DNA from: Nitrospira sp.
GTDB taxonomy: Bacteria > Nitrospirota > Nitrospiria > Nitrospirales > Nitrospiraceae
Reading direction: 5' to 3'
NCBI GenBank assembly: GCA_015903945.1
Contig: JABMDL010000018.1
Location: 16,715-80,714, forward strand
Length of the DNA: 64,000 nt
Below are positions 18,815 through 27,301 of this stretch, piece after piece. The first letter of the stretch is position 1. Each line of letters starts with the position of its first letter. The notes beneath the pieces are model-generated. The model was not told the origin of the DNA and made no database searches. It was given only the letters and a program-made list of their open reading frames with translations. Both the position numbers and the translations under genes were made by a program.

Positions 18815-19205
18815 GCTTCATTCTCCCTTCACAATCTTTCTTGTACGCTTCGGCTCGGTCGATTTCTCGTTTGGGCGTTTTGTCGCCGGCCTTCCTGAAT
18901 CCATGCGTCAAAATCAGGCGTCGACCGATGAAGAAAAAACACAGGATTCGATCGGCCTCGACCTTGAACTCAAAGATCTGGTCTGTTTCGGTCAAATGCT
19001 TGAACTTGCGTTCATTCCATATCTTCCCCGTGTCCCCCATGCGGGCAAACAACGCAGCAAATTTCTGCTGAGCACCAAGAGGCAGCTGTTCGAGCCATGC
19101 TTCTGCCGGCGCAGCCCCGCCCGGAGCGACGTAGAACTCGATTCGGAACACCGCGCCGTCATAGACCAGTCTATTTGACGGCACGCTGTTCAATGGTTCT
19201 GCCAT
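18804..19205 (-). CDS. RelE/HigB-like toxin (phage-derived Gp49-like family)
   Basis: 133-aa protein. The core VFRIEFYVAPGGAAPAEAWLEQLPLGAQQKFAALFARMGDTG, KFKHLTETDQIFEFKVEADRILCFFFIGRRLILTHGFRKAGDKTPKREIDRAEAYKKD matches the Gp49-like/RelE type II toxin family. The helix pair, the central RILCFFF strand and the basic GFRKAGDKTPKREI segment are all present. The ~18 residues before VFRIEFY are unusual, so an internal GTG start is possible. It is the first gene of the pair with the XRE antitoxin. Confidence 0.85.
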   Translation of the reverse strand: MAEPLNSVPSNRLVYDGAVFRIEFYVAPGGAAPAEAWLEQLPLGAQQKFAALFARMGDTGKIWNERKFKHLTETDQIFEFKVEADRILCFFFIGRRLILTHGFRKAGDKTPKREIDRAEAYKKDCEGRMKHDR

Positions 19206-19221
19206 TCTTTTTTTGTGAACA

Positions 19222-19235
19222 TAGCATATATGCTA
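19222..19235 (-). promoter_or_regulatory. Palindromic operator before the second toxin-antitoxin pair
   Basis: TAGCATATATGCTA is a perfect 14-bp palindrome, 17 bp upstream of the toxin ATG. It probably overlaps the -10 region, so an antitoxin or complex bound here would block transcription. Confidence 0.55.
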
Positions 19236-19361
19236 CGACGCGAACAAGCCCGTGGCGGTCATCTCCCTCCCTCAATCCCCCCCTCCCATAGAGATTCGCC
19301 GGGGGATCGAAGCGGCTGAAGGGACCTCCGTTGTCTCTCGGGTGGGTGGGTCTGGTATGGA

Positions 19362-19430
19362 GGCGGGACGAGCGAGAGGAGCGAAAAGATTGTCTGTCTG
19401 GTCTATCTGGTGGATATGGCGGGACGGGCA
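19362..19430 (+). repeat. Low-complexity repeat, copy 2 (56-bp period)
   Basis: GGCGGGACGAGCGAGAGG, GCGAAAAGATTGTCTGTC, then GGTCTATCTGGTGGATATGG; this matches copy 1 at 18388-18456 in a circularly permuted way. It lies between the second and third toxin-antitoxin pairs. The 255 bp around it (19206-19460) hold no gene. Confidence 0.75.
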
Positions 19431-19460
19431 GAGCTGCGGAAAAGAGCGGATGGACGCGAC

Positions 19461-19808
19461 TTAGGCGGCGTGGCGACCTTTGCCCTTCTCCCCGCCTCGA
19501 ATGGCTTTGGCCAGGTCCGTGGCTGTGGCGCCGAGGAGTAAGAGCGAGTTCACCAAGAGATCCATCGAAACAGAGGGGTCACCAGCTTCCATTTTGGCGA
19601 CGCGGGATTGGCTGGACCGAAGCCGCCCGGCCAGCTGGACTTGGGACAGGCCACATTTCTGTCGCCGCTCGCGTAAGCTGCGGCTGAGCCCCAATTTCAT
19701 TTCAATTAAGGCCGCCTCCGCATGCGAAAGACCCAGGAATTCCGTGACCGACCCGACCGCCCACCCGGCTGTTTCCAACTTTGCCCGCTTTGTCTTTCTC
19801 ATTGTCAT
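19461..19808 (-). CDS. XRE-family HTH antitoxin
   Basis: 115-aa protein. An N-terminal segment (VTEFLGLSHAEAALIEMKLGLSRSLRERRQKCGLSQVQLAGRLRSSQSRVAKMEAGDPSVSMDLLVNSLLLLGATATDLAKAI) includes a helix-turn-helix of the type used by antitoxins partnered with Gp49-like toxins. The FLGLSHAEAALIEMK prefix is typical of that group. It starts 4 bp after the toxin stop, so the genes are cotranscribed. Confidence 0.87.
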   Translation of the reverse strand: MTMRKTKRAKLETAGWAVGSVTEFLGLSHAEAALIEMKLGLSRSLRERRQKCGLSQVQLAGRLRSSQSRVAKMEAGDPSVSMDLLVNSLLLLGATATDLAKAIRGGEKGKGRHAA

Positions 19809-19812
19809 CTTC

Positions 19813-20163
19813 CTACCTTCCGGTCAGATCATCATAGTCTCGAAGTCGCCGCTTGCAGGTCTCAATGACTGATCGTGGCGTTTGCTCCGTCTTCTTGCGA
19901 AACACATCCAGAATGACGACGACATCCACATCAGCCCTATACAAGATACGAAATGTGCCCCCTTCATCGTTGATCCTCAACTCATGGCACCGAGCCCCAA
20001 TGACCGGCATCGGTCGTGAATGCGGGAGGCCGAGCAACTCTCCCTCCTGCAACAAGCGAAGAAGATATCCCGCTTCGAGGCGCGCTGCTTGGGAGAACGG
20101 CGGTGTCTTGATCTCGCCTCTCAACCAGACAAGCGGCTTCCCTCCACGAGATTTCTTCACCAA
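19813..20163 (-). CDS. RelE/HigB-like toxin (Gp49-like family)
   Basis: 116-aa protein. Features fit the phage-derived Gp49-like/HigB toxin family: PLVWLRGEIKTPPFSQAARLEAGYLLRLLQEGELLGLPHSRPMPVIGARCHELRI, then FRILYRADVDVVVILDVFRKKTEQTPRSVIETCKRRLRDY. The last block (conserved Phe, Lys-Lys, Thr/Pro) is the toxin active-site region. It starts at TTG 20163 with GGGAG upstream; the following GTG is an alternative. Promoter and operator lie at 20184-20212. Confidence 0.87.
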   Translation of the reverse strand: MVKKSRGGKPLVWLRGEIKTPPFSQAARLEAGYLLRLLQEGELLGLPHSRPMPVIGARCHELRINDEGGTFRILYRADVDVVVILDVFRKKTEQTPRSVIETCKRRLRDYDDLTGR

Positions 20164-20183
20164 GTCACCCGTCTCCCTACGGC

Positions 20184-20212
20184 ACTGTATGTCATATCTG
20201 ACATAGAGTCAA
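20184..20212 (-). promoter_or_regulatory. Promoter with operator between -35 and -10, third toxin-antitoxin pair
   Basis: Read on the minus strand, TTGACT (20207-20212) and TACAGT (20184-20189) are spaced by 17 bp. A perfect inverted repeat TATGTCA-4-TGACATA (20188-20205) fills the spacer. A repressor bound there would exclude RNA polymerase. The -10 TACAGT is the same as in the higBA promoter. Confidence 0.65.
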
Positions 20213-20420
20213 GCTAGGCCTTTGTTGGTCACGCATGAGTCACGTGATCGGTCACGTGCGGACTGCACACTGGCTAAGGACGGGTGAAGGGCAGACTCCC
20301 CGACACGCTGAAGGCGGCTGGGAAGTGCTGAGACGTGAGAGGGTTCACGCATGGCCGATGCGTGTCTCATCGGAGTAGAATCGTCGCACGCGCGGGGATT
20401 TTCCTCAGGAGCACGGACTG

Positions 20421-21401
20421 ATGCTGGTCACGCCGGAACTGAATACCCGCAATCGCCGGGAGGCGCTGGCGGCCGCCGGGCTGGCGGCGCTCGCCGCCGC
20501 ATGGTTGGGCTGGCTCTTTCCGGTGCTGTGGGTTCTCGTGTGGCTGAGTCCTCTCGCCTACTGGTGGGTGCGCCGACGCTGTCTCCGTCGGCTGGCCGTA
20601 ATGCGGCAGCCGTTTCCGGCAGCGTGGGAGTCGATTCTGCAGACGCACGTGGCGTTCTTCCGGGCGCTGGACAGGACGGGCCAGGCGCGGTTCCGGCAAC
20701 TGGTGCAGATCTTCCTGAGTGAGGTCCGGATCACGGGGATCCGCACGGAGGTGGACGATACGGTCCGTGTCCTGGTCGCCGCGAGCGCGGTGATTCCGAT
20801 CTTCGGATTTGAGGACTGGTCGTACCACCGGCTGCATGAGGTGCTGATCTATCCGGACGCCTTCGACGACGCCTACCACACCACCGGGCGCAAGGAGGAG
20901 ACGATTGTGGGAATGGCGGGCCTGCACCATTTGAGCGGGGTGATGATTCTCTCGAAGCCGGCGTTGCTGGCGGGATTCGATCATCCGTCCGGGCATCATC
21001 ACGTGGGGGTGCACGAGTTCGCGCACCTGGTCGAGCGGGAGGCAGGTGAATATGGAATCCCGCCGGAAGTCCCCTGGATGGCGGTGCGGCAGTGGATGCG
21101 GTTTGTGGCGCAGGAACTCGCCCATCCGTCACGGCAACGGGCCAGGCTGGACGCCTATGCCTACACGAACGAGCACGAATTCTTCGCCGTGCTGGCCGAA
21201 TATTTCTTTACCTCGCCCGCGTCCCTGGAACGGCGAGACCCGGCCCTGTATGCGCTCATGCGGGACCTCTTTCACCAGGACCCTCGGGCGCTGCTCAGCC
21301 TGGCTCCCCGTCCAGCCGGCGGCCTTAGCCGGAACGCCCCCTGTCCCTGCGGCAGCGGCAACACCTACAAACACTGTTGTCTCGCCAACGCCGGCTCGTG
21401 A
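20421..21401 (+). CDS. MtfA-like zinc peptidase with C-terminal SEC-C motif
   Basis: 326-aa protein. An N-terminal hydrophobic hairpin (AGLAALAAAWLGWLFPVLWVLVWLSPLAYWW) is followed by an M90/MtfA-type domain with the zinc motif HHHVGVHEFAHLVE (HExxH variant HEFAH) and a downstream NEHEFFAVLAEYFF block with a further Glu ligand. MtfA binds Mlc and is a peptidase in E. coli. The protein ends with a SEC-C zinc motif (RNAPCPCGSGNTYKHCC), as in SecA and many adaptor proteins. The combination suggests a membrane-bound peptidase with a metal-stabilised interaction tail. It is monocistronic, convergent with queA. Confidence 0.85.
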   Translation: MLVTPELNTRNRREALAAAGLAALAAAWLGWLFPVLWVLVWLSPLAYWWVRRRCLRRLAVMRQPFPAAWESILQTHVAFFRALDRTGQARFRQLVQIFLSEVRITGIRTEVDDTVRVLVAASAVIPIFGFEDWSYHRLHEVLIYPDAFDDAYHTTGRKEETIVGMAGLHHLSGVMILSKPALLAGFDHPSGHHHVGVHEFAHLVEREAGEYGIPPEVPWMAVRQWMRFVAQELAHPSRQRARLDAYAYTNEHEFFAVLAEYFFTSPASLERRDPALYALMRDLFHQDPRALLSLAPRPAGGLSRNAPCPCGSGNTYKHCCLANAGS

Positions 21402-21424
21402 TAACTGACTGTATCAATCGCCCC

Positions 21425-22444
21425 TCAGAGGATCAGCATCGCATCGCCGTAGCTGTAAAAGCGATACCGTTCCTTGACTGCCTCGTCGTACATCCTGCGA
21501 ACCGTGTCGATCCCCGCGAAGGCCGACACCAGCATCAAGAGGGTGGTCCGGGGCAGGTGGAAGTTCGTCATGAGTGCATCGACGGCTTGGAACTGAAAGC
21601 CCGGTGTAATGAACAGCCGGCTCTCGCCGCCGCCCGGCACGATCCGCCCCTGTCCCTGCGCCACCGTCTCCAACGTGCGCACGACCGTCGTCCCGACGGC
21701 CACGACCCGCCGGCCGGCCTGTTTCGTCCGCGCAATCGCCGCGGCGGCGTCGGCTCCGACCTCGAACCGTTCCGCTCCCATCTGATGGTCTTCGATGCGC
21801 TCCGCCACCACCGGCTTGAACGTACCGGGCCCGACATGCAGCGTAATCGCCGCCACCCCGATGGATTGTTCAGCCAATCGCGCGAGCAGCTCCGGGGTAA
21901 AGTGCAGCCCCGCGGTCGGCGCGGCGATCGCACCCTCGTGCTTCGCAAACGCCGTTTGATACCACCCGTGATCCTCCCGGGTGGGCTTCCGCTTGATGTA
22001 GGGCGGCAGGGGCATCTGCCCGCTCTCGCGGAGGAACTGCTCGACGGGACGCGCGCTCTCCATCTTGGCGATCGTGCCGGTGGCGTCCCGCGACACAATC
22101 GTCGCCCGGCAGGAGCCGTCGAAGTCGATGACCTGGCCGGGGCGAAACATGCCTTTGACCATGATCTCCCAGAGCCCCTTGCCGAGATCTTTGACGAACA
22201 GCACCTCGACCGGTGTGCCGGCCGGCTGCTTGGTCCCCATGACCCGCGCCGCCAGCACCTTGGTGTCGTTCACGACCAAGAGATCGCCCGGCTCCAGCAG
22301 GGACGGCAGGTCCGCAACCTGCCGATGGCCGAGCCGGTTGGTGCCTCGATCCAGCACCAGCAGCCGCGCTCGATCGCGCGGAAGCAGGGGCTGCGACGCC
22401 ACCAGGGACGGGTCGAACGGAAAGTCGAACGCGGAGAGTTCCAT
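21425..22444 (-). CDS. queA: tRNA preQ1(34) S-adenosylmethionine ribosyltransferase-isomerase
   Basis: QueA transfers and isomerises the ribosyl group of SAM onto preQ1 in tRNA to give epoxyqueuosine. The 339-aa protein starts MELSAFDFPFDPSLVASQPLLPRDRARLLVLDR. It contains DLLVVNDTKVLAARVMG, KHEGAIAAPTAGLHFTPELL, LHVGPGTFKPV and the C-terminal TNFHLPRTTLLMLVSAFAG, all typical of QueA. The start ATG overlaps the spoIID stop (TAATG), so translation is coupled. It is the last gene of the asd-DUF2905-spoIID-queA group. Confidence 0.96.
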   Translation of the reverse strand: MELSAFDFPFDPSLVASQPLLPRDRARLLVLDRGTNRLGHRQVADLPSLLEPGDLLVVNDTKVLAARVMGTKQPAGTPVEVLFVKDLGKGLWEIMVKGMFRPGQVIDFDGSCRATIVSRDATGTIAKMESARPVEQFLRESGQMPLPPYIKRKPTREDHGWYQTAFAKHEGAIAAPTAGLHFTPELLARLAEQSIGVAAITLHVGPGTFKPVVAERIEDHQMGAERFEVGADAAAAIARTKQAGRRVVAVGTTVVRTLETVAQGQGRIVPGGGESRLFITPGFQFQAVDALMTNFHLPRTTLLMLVSAFAGIDTVRRMYDEAVKERYRFYSYGDAMLIL

Positions 22445-23670
22445 TAGAACACGGGCGTGGAGATGACCGGAGCAACCGGCGGGGTCTGCGTCAACGAAGC
22501 GTCTTGCAGTTCCGTCCCCGGATAATAATACCGAAGGATGCTGGCGTAGGAGTACCCCAGCTGGGCCAGTTCCTTGGCGCCCCATTGGCATAATCCGACC
22601 GCATGGCCGGCGCCGTATCCGGAGAGCATGACCTCCTCGCCGATCGAGTCGATGGTGAATTGCGTGCTGGGGATGACCGTATAGCCCACCGCCTTGCGCA
22701 GCTCTTCCCCCCGGAGGATGAGCTCTCCCTTGGAATGCAGGATGCGCAGCGTGGCCACCCGGCCCGCGCGGCTCTGCGACAGCGGCGTCAGTGTCGCGAT
22801 CGTGCCGACGGGAAATCCCAGTTGCCGGAGATTCTTCTCCAGCGTCTCGAGTTTGAAGGAGGCTTTCCACTGATAATAGGGCGATTCGAGATCGAACGGG
22901 CACTCGACCCCCTTCAGATACGGCAGGTCTTTCGACCAGACCACCACGGCGTCTTCGGTAAGCCCCGCCGCGGTCGAGGAAAACGCCGCATAGATCGGCG
23001 CATTCTGATAGGTCACCACCAGGCCTCTCGTCGACTCCACCGCCTGTTCCACCCGCGCATCGACCCCGTGACGTCCCCGGTAGACTTGATCCTGAATGCT
23101 CGCGACCACGTCATAGTCTCGTGCATCGGCAAGCATATGTTGGTACAGCGCGTAGGTCCTGGCCGCGACCGCCTGCGCCTTGAGCATTTCGGGATGCCAG
23201 GCGGAATTGACCTCCGACGGCACGACCCCTTTGACGTATTCTTCCAGATCGACGTGGTTGATCACCAGCACGCCGTTTCCCCGAAGCACCAGCTGCACCA
23301 ATCCGCTGACTTGCAGGGTGGGTTTGTCCCCACCGGAGAGCGGCGGCACGCCGTTGCCGTTGCCGTTCGGCTGTGGCAGCCAGAGTTTCAGATCCTGTTC
23401 TCCGGCCCGCAACGTGACCTGCCCGCCGTCGATACGGGACCCGTTCAATAGAATCGCTTGTCCTCGCACTTCGAGGCGAAGCTTCGCCCAATAGGGACGG
23501 GCCTGATCCCGCTCGTCCGCGACCCAGATGACGTTATCGGTGCGTATCTCCAGCCGTTGCACATCGGACGCCAGCAGGACCCGGATCGACGGGGGGGCAT
23601 GGACCGGGGCTGCCACCACGCAGCCCAGCCCCAGGGCGATCCCCATGAGACCGATGCAGATCTGTCGCAT
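22444..23670 (-). CDS. SpoIID/LytB domain protein
   Basis: 408-aa exported protein with a signal peptide (QICIGLMGIALGLGCVVAAPVHA) and a SpoIID/LytB domain: LEEYVKGVVPSEVNSAWHPEMLKAQAVAARTYAL, the YDVVASIQDQVYRG block, and near the end GYGAGHAVGLCQWGAKELAQLGYSYASILRYYYPGTEL. SpoIID of Bacillus is a lytic transglycosylase; in non-sporulating Gram-negative bacteria the family probably acts on peptidoglycan. A Gly-Asn-rich linker sits near residue 110. The start at ATG 23670 overlaps the DUF2905 stop (TAATG); a start six codons upstream is less likely. Confidence 0.92.
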   Translation of the reverse strand: MRQICIGLMGIALGLGCVVAAPVHAPPSIRVLLASDVQRLEIRTDNVIWVADERDQARPYWAKLRLEVRGQAILLNGSRIDGGQVTLRAGEQDLKLWLPQPNGNGNGVPPLSGGDKPTLQVSGLVQLVLRGNGVLVINHVDLEEYVKGVVPSEVNSAWHPEMLKAQAVAARTYALYQHMLADARDYDVVASIQDQVYRGRHGVDARVEQAVESTRGLVVTYQNAPIYAAFSSTAAGLTEDAVVVWSKDLPYLKGVECPFDLESPYYQWKASFKLETLEKNLRQLGFPVGTIATLTPLSQSRAGRVATLRILHSKGELILRGEELRKAVGYTVIPSTQFTIDSIGEEVMLSGYGAGHAVGLCQWGAKELAQLGYSYASILRYYYPGTELQDASLTQTPPVAPVISTPVF

Positions 23671-23924
23671 TATCGGCGGAAGAACCATCCTAGGATATAG
23701 AATAGCAGACTGAGGACGATGCTGAGGACGATACTGGTGGCAATGGGAAAATAGAAGCTGACGTTGTCGCGTTTGTACGAGAGGTCGCCGGGCAATTTAC
23801 CCAGCCAACTGACGGCGCCGCCCAAGCCGGGGATCCGGTCTGCGGCGACCAGAAGCACCCCGACCACCGCAATCGCGACCCCGATTCCGATCAGCACCTT
23901 GCCGATCGCCGTCCATTCCACCAT
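23670..23924 (-). CDS. DUF2905 family small membrane protein
   Basis: 84-aa protein with two hydrophobic helices. Between them is the DUF2905 signature DRIPGLGGAVSWLGKLPGDLSYKRDNVSFYFPI. Its function is unknown. The ATG overlaps the asd stop (TGATG), and its own stop overlaps spoIID, so all three are tightly coupled; a six-codon longer start at 23942 would lie inside asd. Confidence 0.88.
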   Translation of the reverse strand: MVEWTAIGKVLIGIGVAIAVVGVLLVAADRIPGLGGAVSWLGKLPGDLSYKRDNVSFYFPIATSIVLSIVLSLLFYILGWFFRR

Positions 23925-24946
23925 CAATCCTTTATGAGGCATTCGGCAATCTGAATCGCATTCAGCGCCGCCCCTTTGCGGAGATTGTCGGATACGACCC
24001 AGAGGTTGAGGCCGTTCGTGATCGAGGCATCTTCCCGCACGCGGCCGATGTAGACCTCGTCCTTTCCCGTCGCGTCCAGCGGCATCGGATAGAGTTTCTT
24101 CCCCGGATCGTCGTACACGATGACGCCGGGCATGGCGGCCAGCGCCGCCCGCGCCTCGTTGGGAGGCAGGGGCTTCTCCAGTTCGACGTTGATCGCTTCG
24201 GAGTGGCAGCGCAAGACCGGGACGCGGACGGTCGTCGCCGTCACGCGCAGCGCCGGCGCGCCGAGAATCTTCCTGGTCTCCTTGACGATTTTCACTTCCT
24301 CCGAACAGTCGCCGCCGTCGTTGAACGAGCCGATGTGCGGGAGCAGATTGAACGCGATCTGGTAGGGATAGACCTCCGTCTTCACATCGCGGAACGCCAT
24401 CAGATCTTTCGTCTGATCCATCAGCTCATCCATCGCCGCCGCGCCGGTGCCCGATACGGACTGAAACGTCGTGACCACCACGCGTTTGACCCCGACCGCA
24501 TCATGCAACGGTTTGAGCGCCATGACCAGGGGCGTCGTGGTGCAGTTGGGGATCGCGACGATCCCGCGCGGCATGGACCGCAACGCCTGGGCGTTCACTT
24601 CCGGCACCACCAGCGGCACCTCCTGGTCCATCCGCCAGACGCCGCTGTCGTCGATCACGACGACGCCGGCCGCGCCGAGCTTCTGCCCATAGTCCCGGCT
24701 GATCGCATCCGTCGCCGAGATCAACGCGAAATCGACACCGGCAAACGACGAGTCGGGCGTCAGCTCCTCGATCGGCCATTCTTTGCCCTGGCACGACATC
24801 GTTCCGCCGGCCGACCGTTTGGAGGCAAAGAGACGCAGCGACGCCAAGGGAAATTTCCGCTCCTCCAGGATCTCCAGCGTCTCCTTCCCGACGGCGCCCG
24901 TGGCGCCGAGAATCGCCATCACATATGTGGATTTCTTTTTCAGCAT
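23924..24946 (-). CDS. asd: Aspartate-semialdehyde dehydrogenase
   Basis: Reduces aspartyl phosphate to aspartate semialdehyde, the branch point for lysine, diaminopimelate, threonine and methionine. The 340-aa protein has an N-terminal NADP fold (MAILGATGAVGKETLEIL) and the active-site cysteine in IVAIPNCTTTPLVMAL. A TTFQSVSGTGAAAMDELMDQ segment follows, with PVLRCHSEAINVELEKPL near the end. It belongs with leuA-leuB upstream and starts 21 bp after the NHL gene. Confidence 0.96.
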   Translation of the reverse strand: MLKKKSTYVMAILGATGAVGKETLEILEERKFPLASLRLFASKRSAGGTMSCQGKEWPIEELTPDSSFAGVDFALISATDAISRDYGQKLGAAGVVVIDDSGVWRMDQEVPLVVPEVNAQALRSMPRGIVAIPNCTTTPLVMALKPLHDAVGVKRVVVTTFQSVSGTGAAAMDELMDQTKDLMAFRDVKTEVYPYQIAFNLLPHIGSFNDGGDCSEEVKIVKETRKILGAPALRVTATTVRVPVLRCHSEAINVELEKPLPPNEARAALAAMPGVIVYDDPGKKLYPMPLDATGKDEVYIGRVREDASITNGLNLWVVSDNLRKGAALNAIQIAECLIKD

Positions 24947-24967
24947 CGCCCCCTGCCTGTCTCCTTG

Positions 24968-26173
24968 TTACGGTGTGATTGCCCGAATCCGATGATTGAA
25001 TGTATCCGCGACGAGAATCCGCCCGTCCCCGTCCACGGCGATCCCGAAGGGATAGTTGAGACCGGCCTGAACCGCAAACCCGCCGTCGCCGCCTGCCCCG
25101 GTGGTCCCCCCTCCGGCGACTCGCTCGATCAGGCCGGTGATCCGGTCCCATCGGCGCACCAGATGATTGTCGGAATCGGTGAGCCACAGATTGCCCGCCC
25201 GGTCGATGGCAATCCCGGATGGCCTGGAAAGACTGGCTGACGGCGCCTCGGTCTCGCTCTGATACCGGTACTCGCCGCCGTCCCCCGCCACTGTCCGGAT
25301 CAGGCCCGTGACCGGATCGATCGCCCGGATCCGTCCATTGAACGTGTCGGCGATAAACAATGTCCCATCCTCCCCGCAGGCCAACCCGCTTGGTCCGGCC
25401 AACGCCGCCTCGGTCGCCGGAATGCCATCTCCATTATAAACCGCCGCCCCGGTGCCGGCGACCGTGCGGATCTGTCCCGTCGCCAGATCGATGGCCCGCA
25501 CGCGATTGTTACTCTGGTCTGCGATATACAACGTGCCCCTGTCGTTCAGCGCCAACGCCGCCGGTTCGTTGAGCCCCGCCGCAATGGCCGGCCCTCCGTC
25601 GCCCCCGTACCGGGGCTGGCCGACCCCGGCGATGGTGGTGATGATCCCGGTTCCGGCTTCCACCAGACGAACCCGATGGTTCATCGTGTCGGCGATATAC
25701 AGATGGCCCCGCCGGTCCACGACGACCGCCGTGGGGAAGTTCAGGCGCGCGTGGACGGCCGGCCCGCCGTCCCCGCTGAACCGCTTCGGCGCCGCCGCCT
25801 TATTGACAACATAGCGAACGGTCCCGCTCAAATCCGCTTGCTGCTTGTATCCCTGCATCGTGGTGGATGCCGTCTCGGCAAAGGGGTCTTCATCCGTCGA
25901 GGGCCGCCCGGCCACGTCCGGAACGACACCGGCCGGCGGACCCGGCTCGTCAGCCTGACCGGCCACGGTCGTGATGATACCGGTGGCCCGGTCGAGCCGT
26001 CGAATGACATGATTTTCTGAATCGGCAATCACCGGATTGCCGGAGGCATCAACCGTCAGCCCTTTTGGTTCATTGAGCGCCGCACGACGGCACGCGCCTC
26101 CGTCGCCTGAGTAACCGGGCTCGCCGGTTCCGGCCAGGGTGTGAATTGTCCATGCGCGATGTACCGCAACCAT
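24968..26173 (-). CDS. NHL-repeat beta-propeller protein
   Basis: 401-aa protein made of about six NHL repeats of the form GDGGPAxxAxLNxPxxLAVDxxGxLYIADxxNHRVRxID. Examples are SGDGGACRRAALNEPKGLTVDASG and LYIADTMNHRVRLVEAGTGIITTIAG. The repeats should fold as a six-bladed propeller. No signal peptide or catalytic motif is evident, so localisation and ligand are unknown. It sits between leuB and asd with 15- and 21-bp gaps, apparently in the same operon; its relation to amino acid synthesis is unclear. The ribosome-binding site is weak. Confidence 0.88.
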   Translation of the reverse strand: MVAVHRAWTIHTLAGTGEPGYSGDGGACRRAALNEPKGLTVDASGNPVIADSENHVIRRLDRATGIITTVAGQADEPGPPAGVVPDVAGRPSTDEDPFAETASTTMQGYKQQADLSGTVRYVVNKAAAPKRFSGDGGPAVHARLNFPTAVVVDRRGHLYIADTMNHRVRLVEAGTGIITTIAGVGQPRYGGDGGPAIAAGLNEPAALALNDRGTLYIADQSNNRVRAIDLATGQIRTVAGTGAAVYNGDGIPATEAALAGPSGLACGEDGTLFIADTFNGRIRAIDPVTGLIRTVAGDGGEYRYQSETEAPSASLSRPSGIAIDRAGNLWLTDSDNHLVRRWDRITGLIERVAGGGTTGAGGDGGFAVQAGLNYPFGIAVDGDGRILVADTFNHRIRAITP

Positions 26174-26188
26174 GTCAGCACAGACGGA

Positions 26189-27262
26189 CTAGGTCAAGTT
26201 CCGGAGAATCGCATCGCCCATTTCGGCCGTCCCGACGATCCGGGCGCCGGGACTTTGGATATCCTTGGTCCGATAGCCGAGGTCGAGCGTTTTCACGATG
26301 GCGCGGTCGATGGCCTCCGCCTCTTTGTCCAGTTGAAACGCATAGGACAACATCATCGCCGCCGAGGCGATCGTCGCAATGGGATTGGCGATGTTCTTTC
26401 CGGCGATGTCCGGCGCGCTGCCGTGAATCGGCTCGAACAGCCCGACCTTGGCCCCGACGCTCGCGGACGGCAGCATCCCGATCGACCCGGTCAGCATCGC
26501 GGCCTCGTCGCTGAGGATGTCGCCGAACATGTTGTTGCACAGGAGCACGTCGAACTGCCGCGGGTTGCGCACCAATTGCATCGCGGCATTGTCGACATAG
26601 ATATGGCTCAACTCGATGTCGGGGTAATCTTTATGGACCTCGATGACGACCTTCCGCCACAGTTCGGACGATTCCAGCACGTTGGCCTTGTCCACCGACG
26701 TGACTTTCTTCCGCCGTTTCCTCGCCGCCTCGAAAGCGACCTTCGCGATGCGCCGCACTTCCTCCGTCGTGTAAACTTCCGTGTTGACGCCCCGCTCGTC
26801 ACCGTTCGGCAATTGTTCAATCCCCTTGGGTTTGCCGAAATAGATCCCGCCGGTCAGTTCCCGAACGACGAGGATGTCGATGCCTTCGATGACCTCGCGC
26901 TTCAACGTCGAGGCATCGATGAGATTGGCATAGACCTTGGCCGGACGGAGATTTGCATACAGCCCCAAGGCCTCCCGAATGCCGAGCAAGGCGCGCTCCG
27001 GCCTGAGACTGTAGTCCAGCCCCTCCCATTTGGGGCCGCCGACGGCCCCGAGCAACACCGCATCGCTTTGCTTCGCAAGCGCCAGTGTGTCGTTAGGTAA
27101 CGGAACCCCGGCCTTGTCGATCGCCTGTCCGCCGATATCGGCGGACGTGAAGTGAAACGAATGGTGATAGGTCTCCCCGATCGCCTTGAGAATCTTCACC
27201 GCTTCGGGCACGATCTCGCGCCCCACCCCGTCTCCGGCCAATACCGCAATTTTCGCGTTCAC
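26189..27262 (-). CDS. leuB: 3-isopropylmalate dehydrogenase
   Basis: Oxidative decarboxylation of 3-isopropylmalate in leucine synthesis. The 357-aa protein contains [21 protein letters not shown], the substrate loop [32 protein letters not shown], the catalytic Tyr/Lys region [33 protein letters not shown], and the metal aspartates in [20 protein letters not shown]. The NAD-binding [16 protein letters not shown] follows. It sits in a leuA-cupin-leuB operon; leuC and leuD are not in the window. Confidence 0.97.
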   Translation of the reverse strand: MNAKIAVLAGDGVGREIVPEAVKILKAIGETYHHSFHFTSADIGGQAIDKAGVPLPNDTLALAKQSDAVLLGAVGGPKWEGLDYSLRPERALLGIREALGLYANLRPAKVYANLIDASTLKREVIEGIDILVVRELTGGIYFGKPKGIEQLPNGDERGVNTEVYTTEEVRRIAKVAFEAARKRRKKVTSVDKANVLESSELWRKVVIEVHKDYPDIELSHIYVDNAAMQLVRNPRQFDVLLCNNMFGDILSDEAAMLTGSIGMLPSASVGAKVGLFEPIHGSAPDIAGKNIANPIATIASAAMMLSYAFQLDKEAEAIDRAIVKTLDLGYRTKDIQSPGARIVGTAEMGDAILRNLT

Positions 27263-27301
27263 GCTCTGCGCTCCTTCCTCATCGCACGATCTTCCGAATG
27301 C

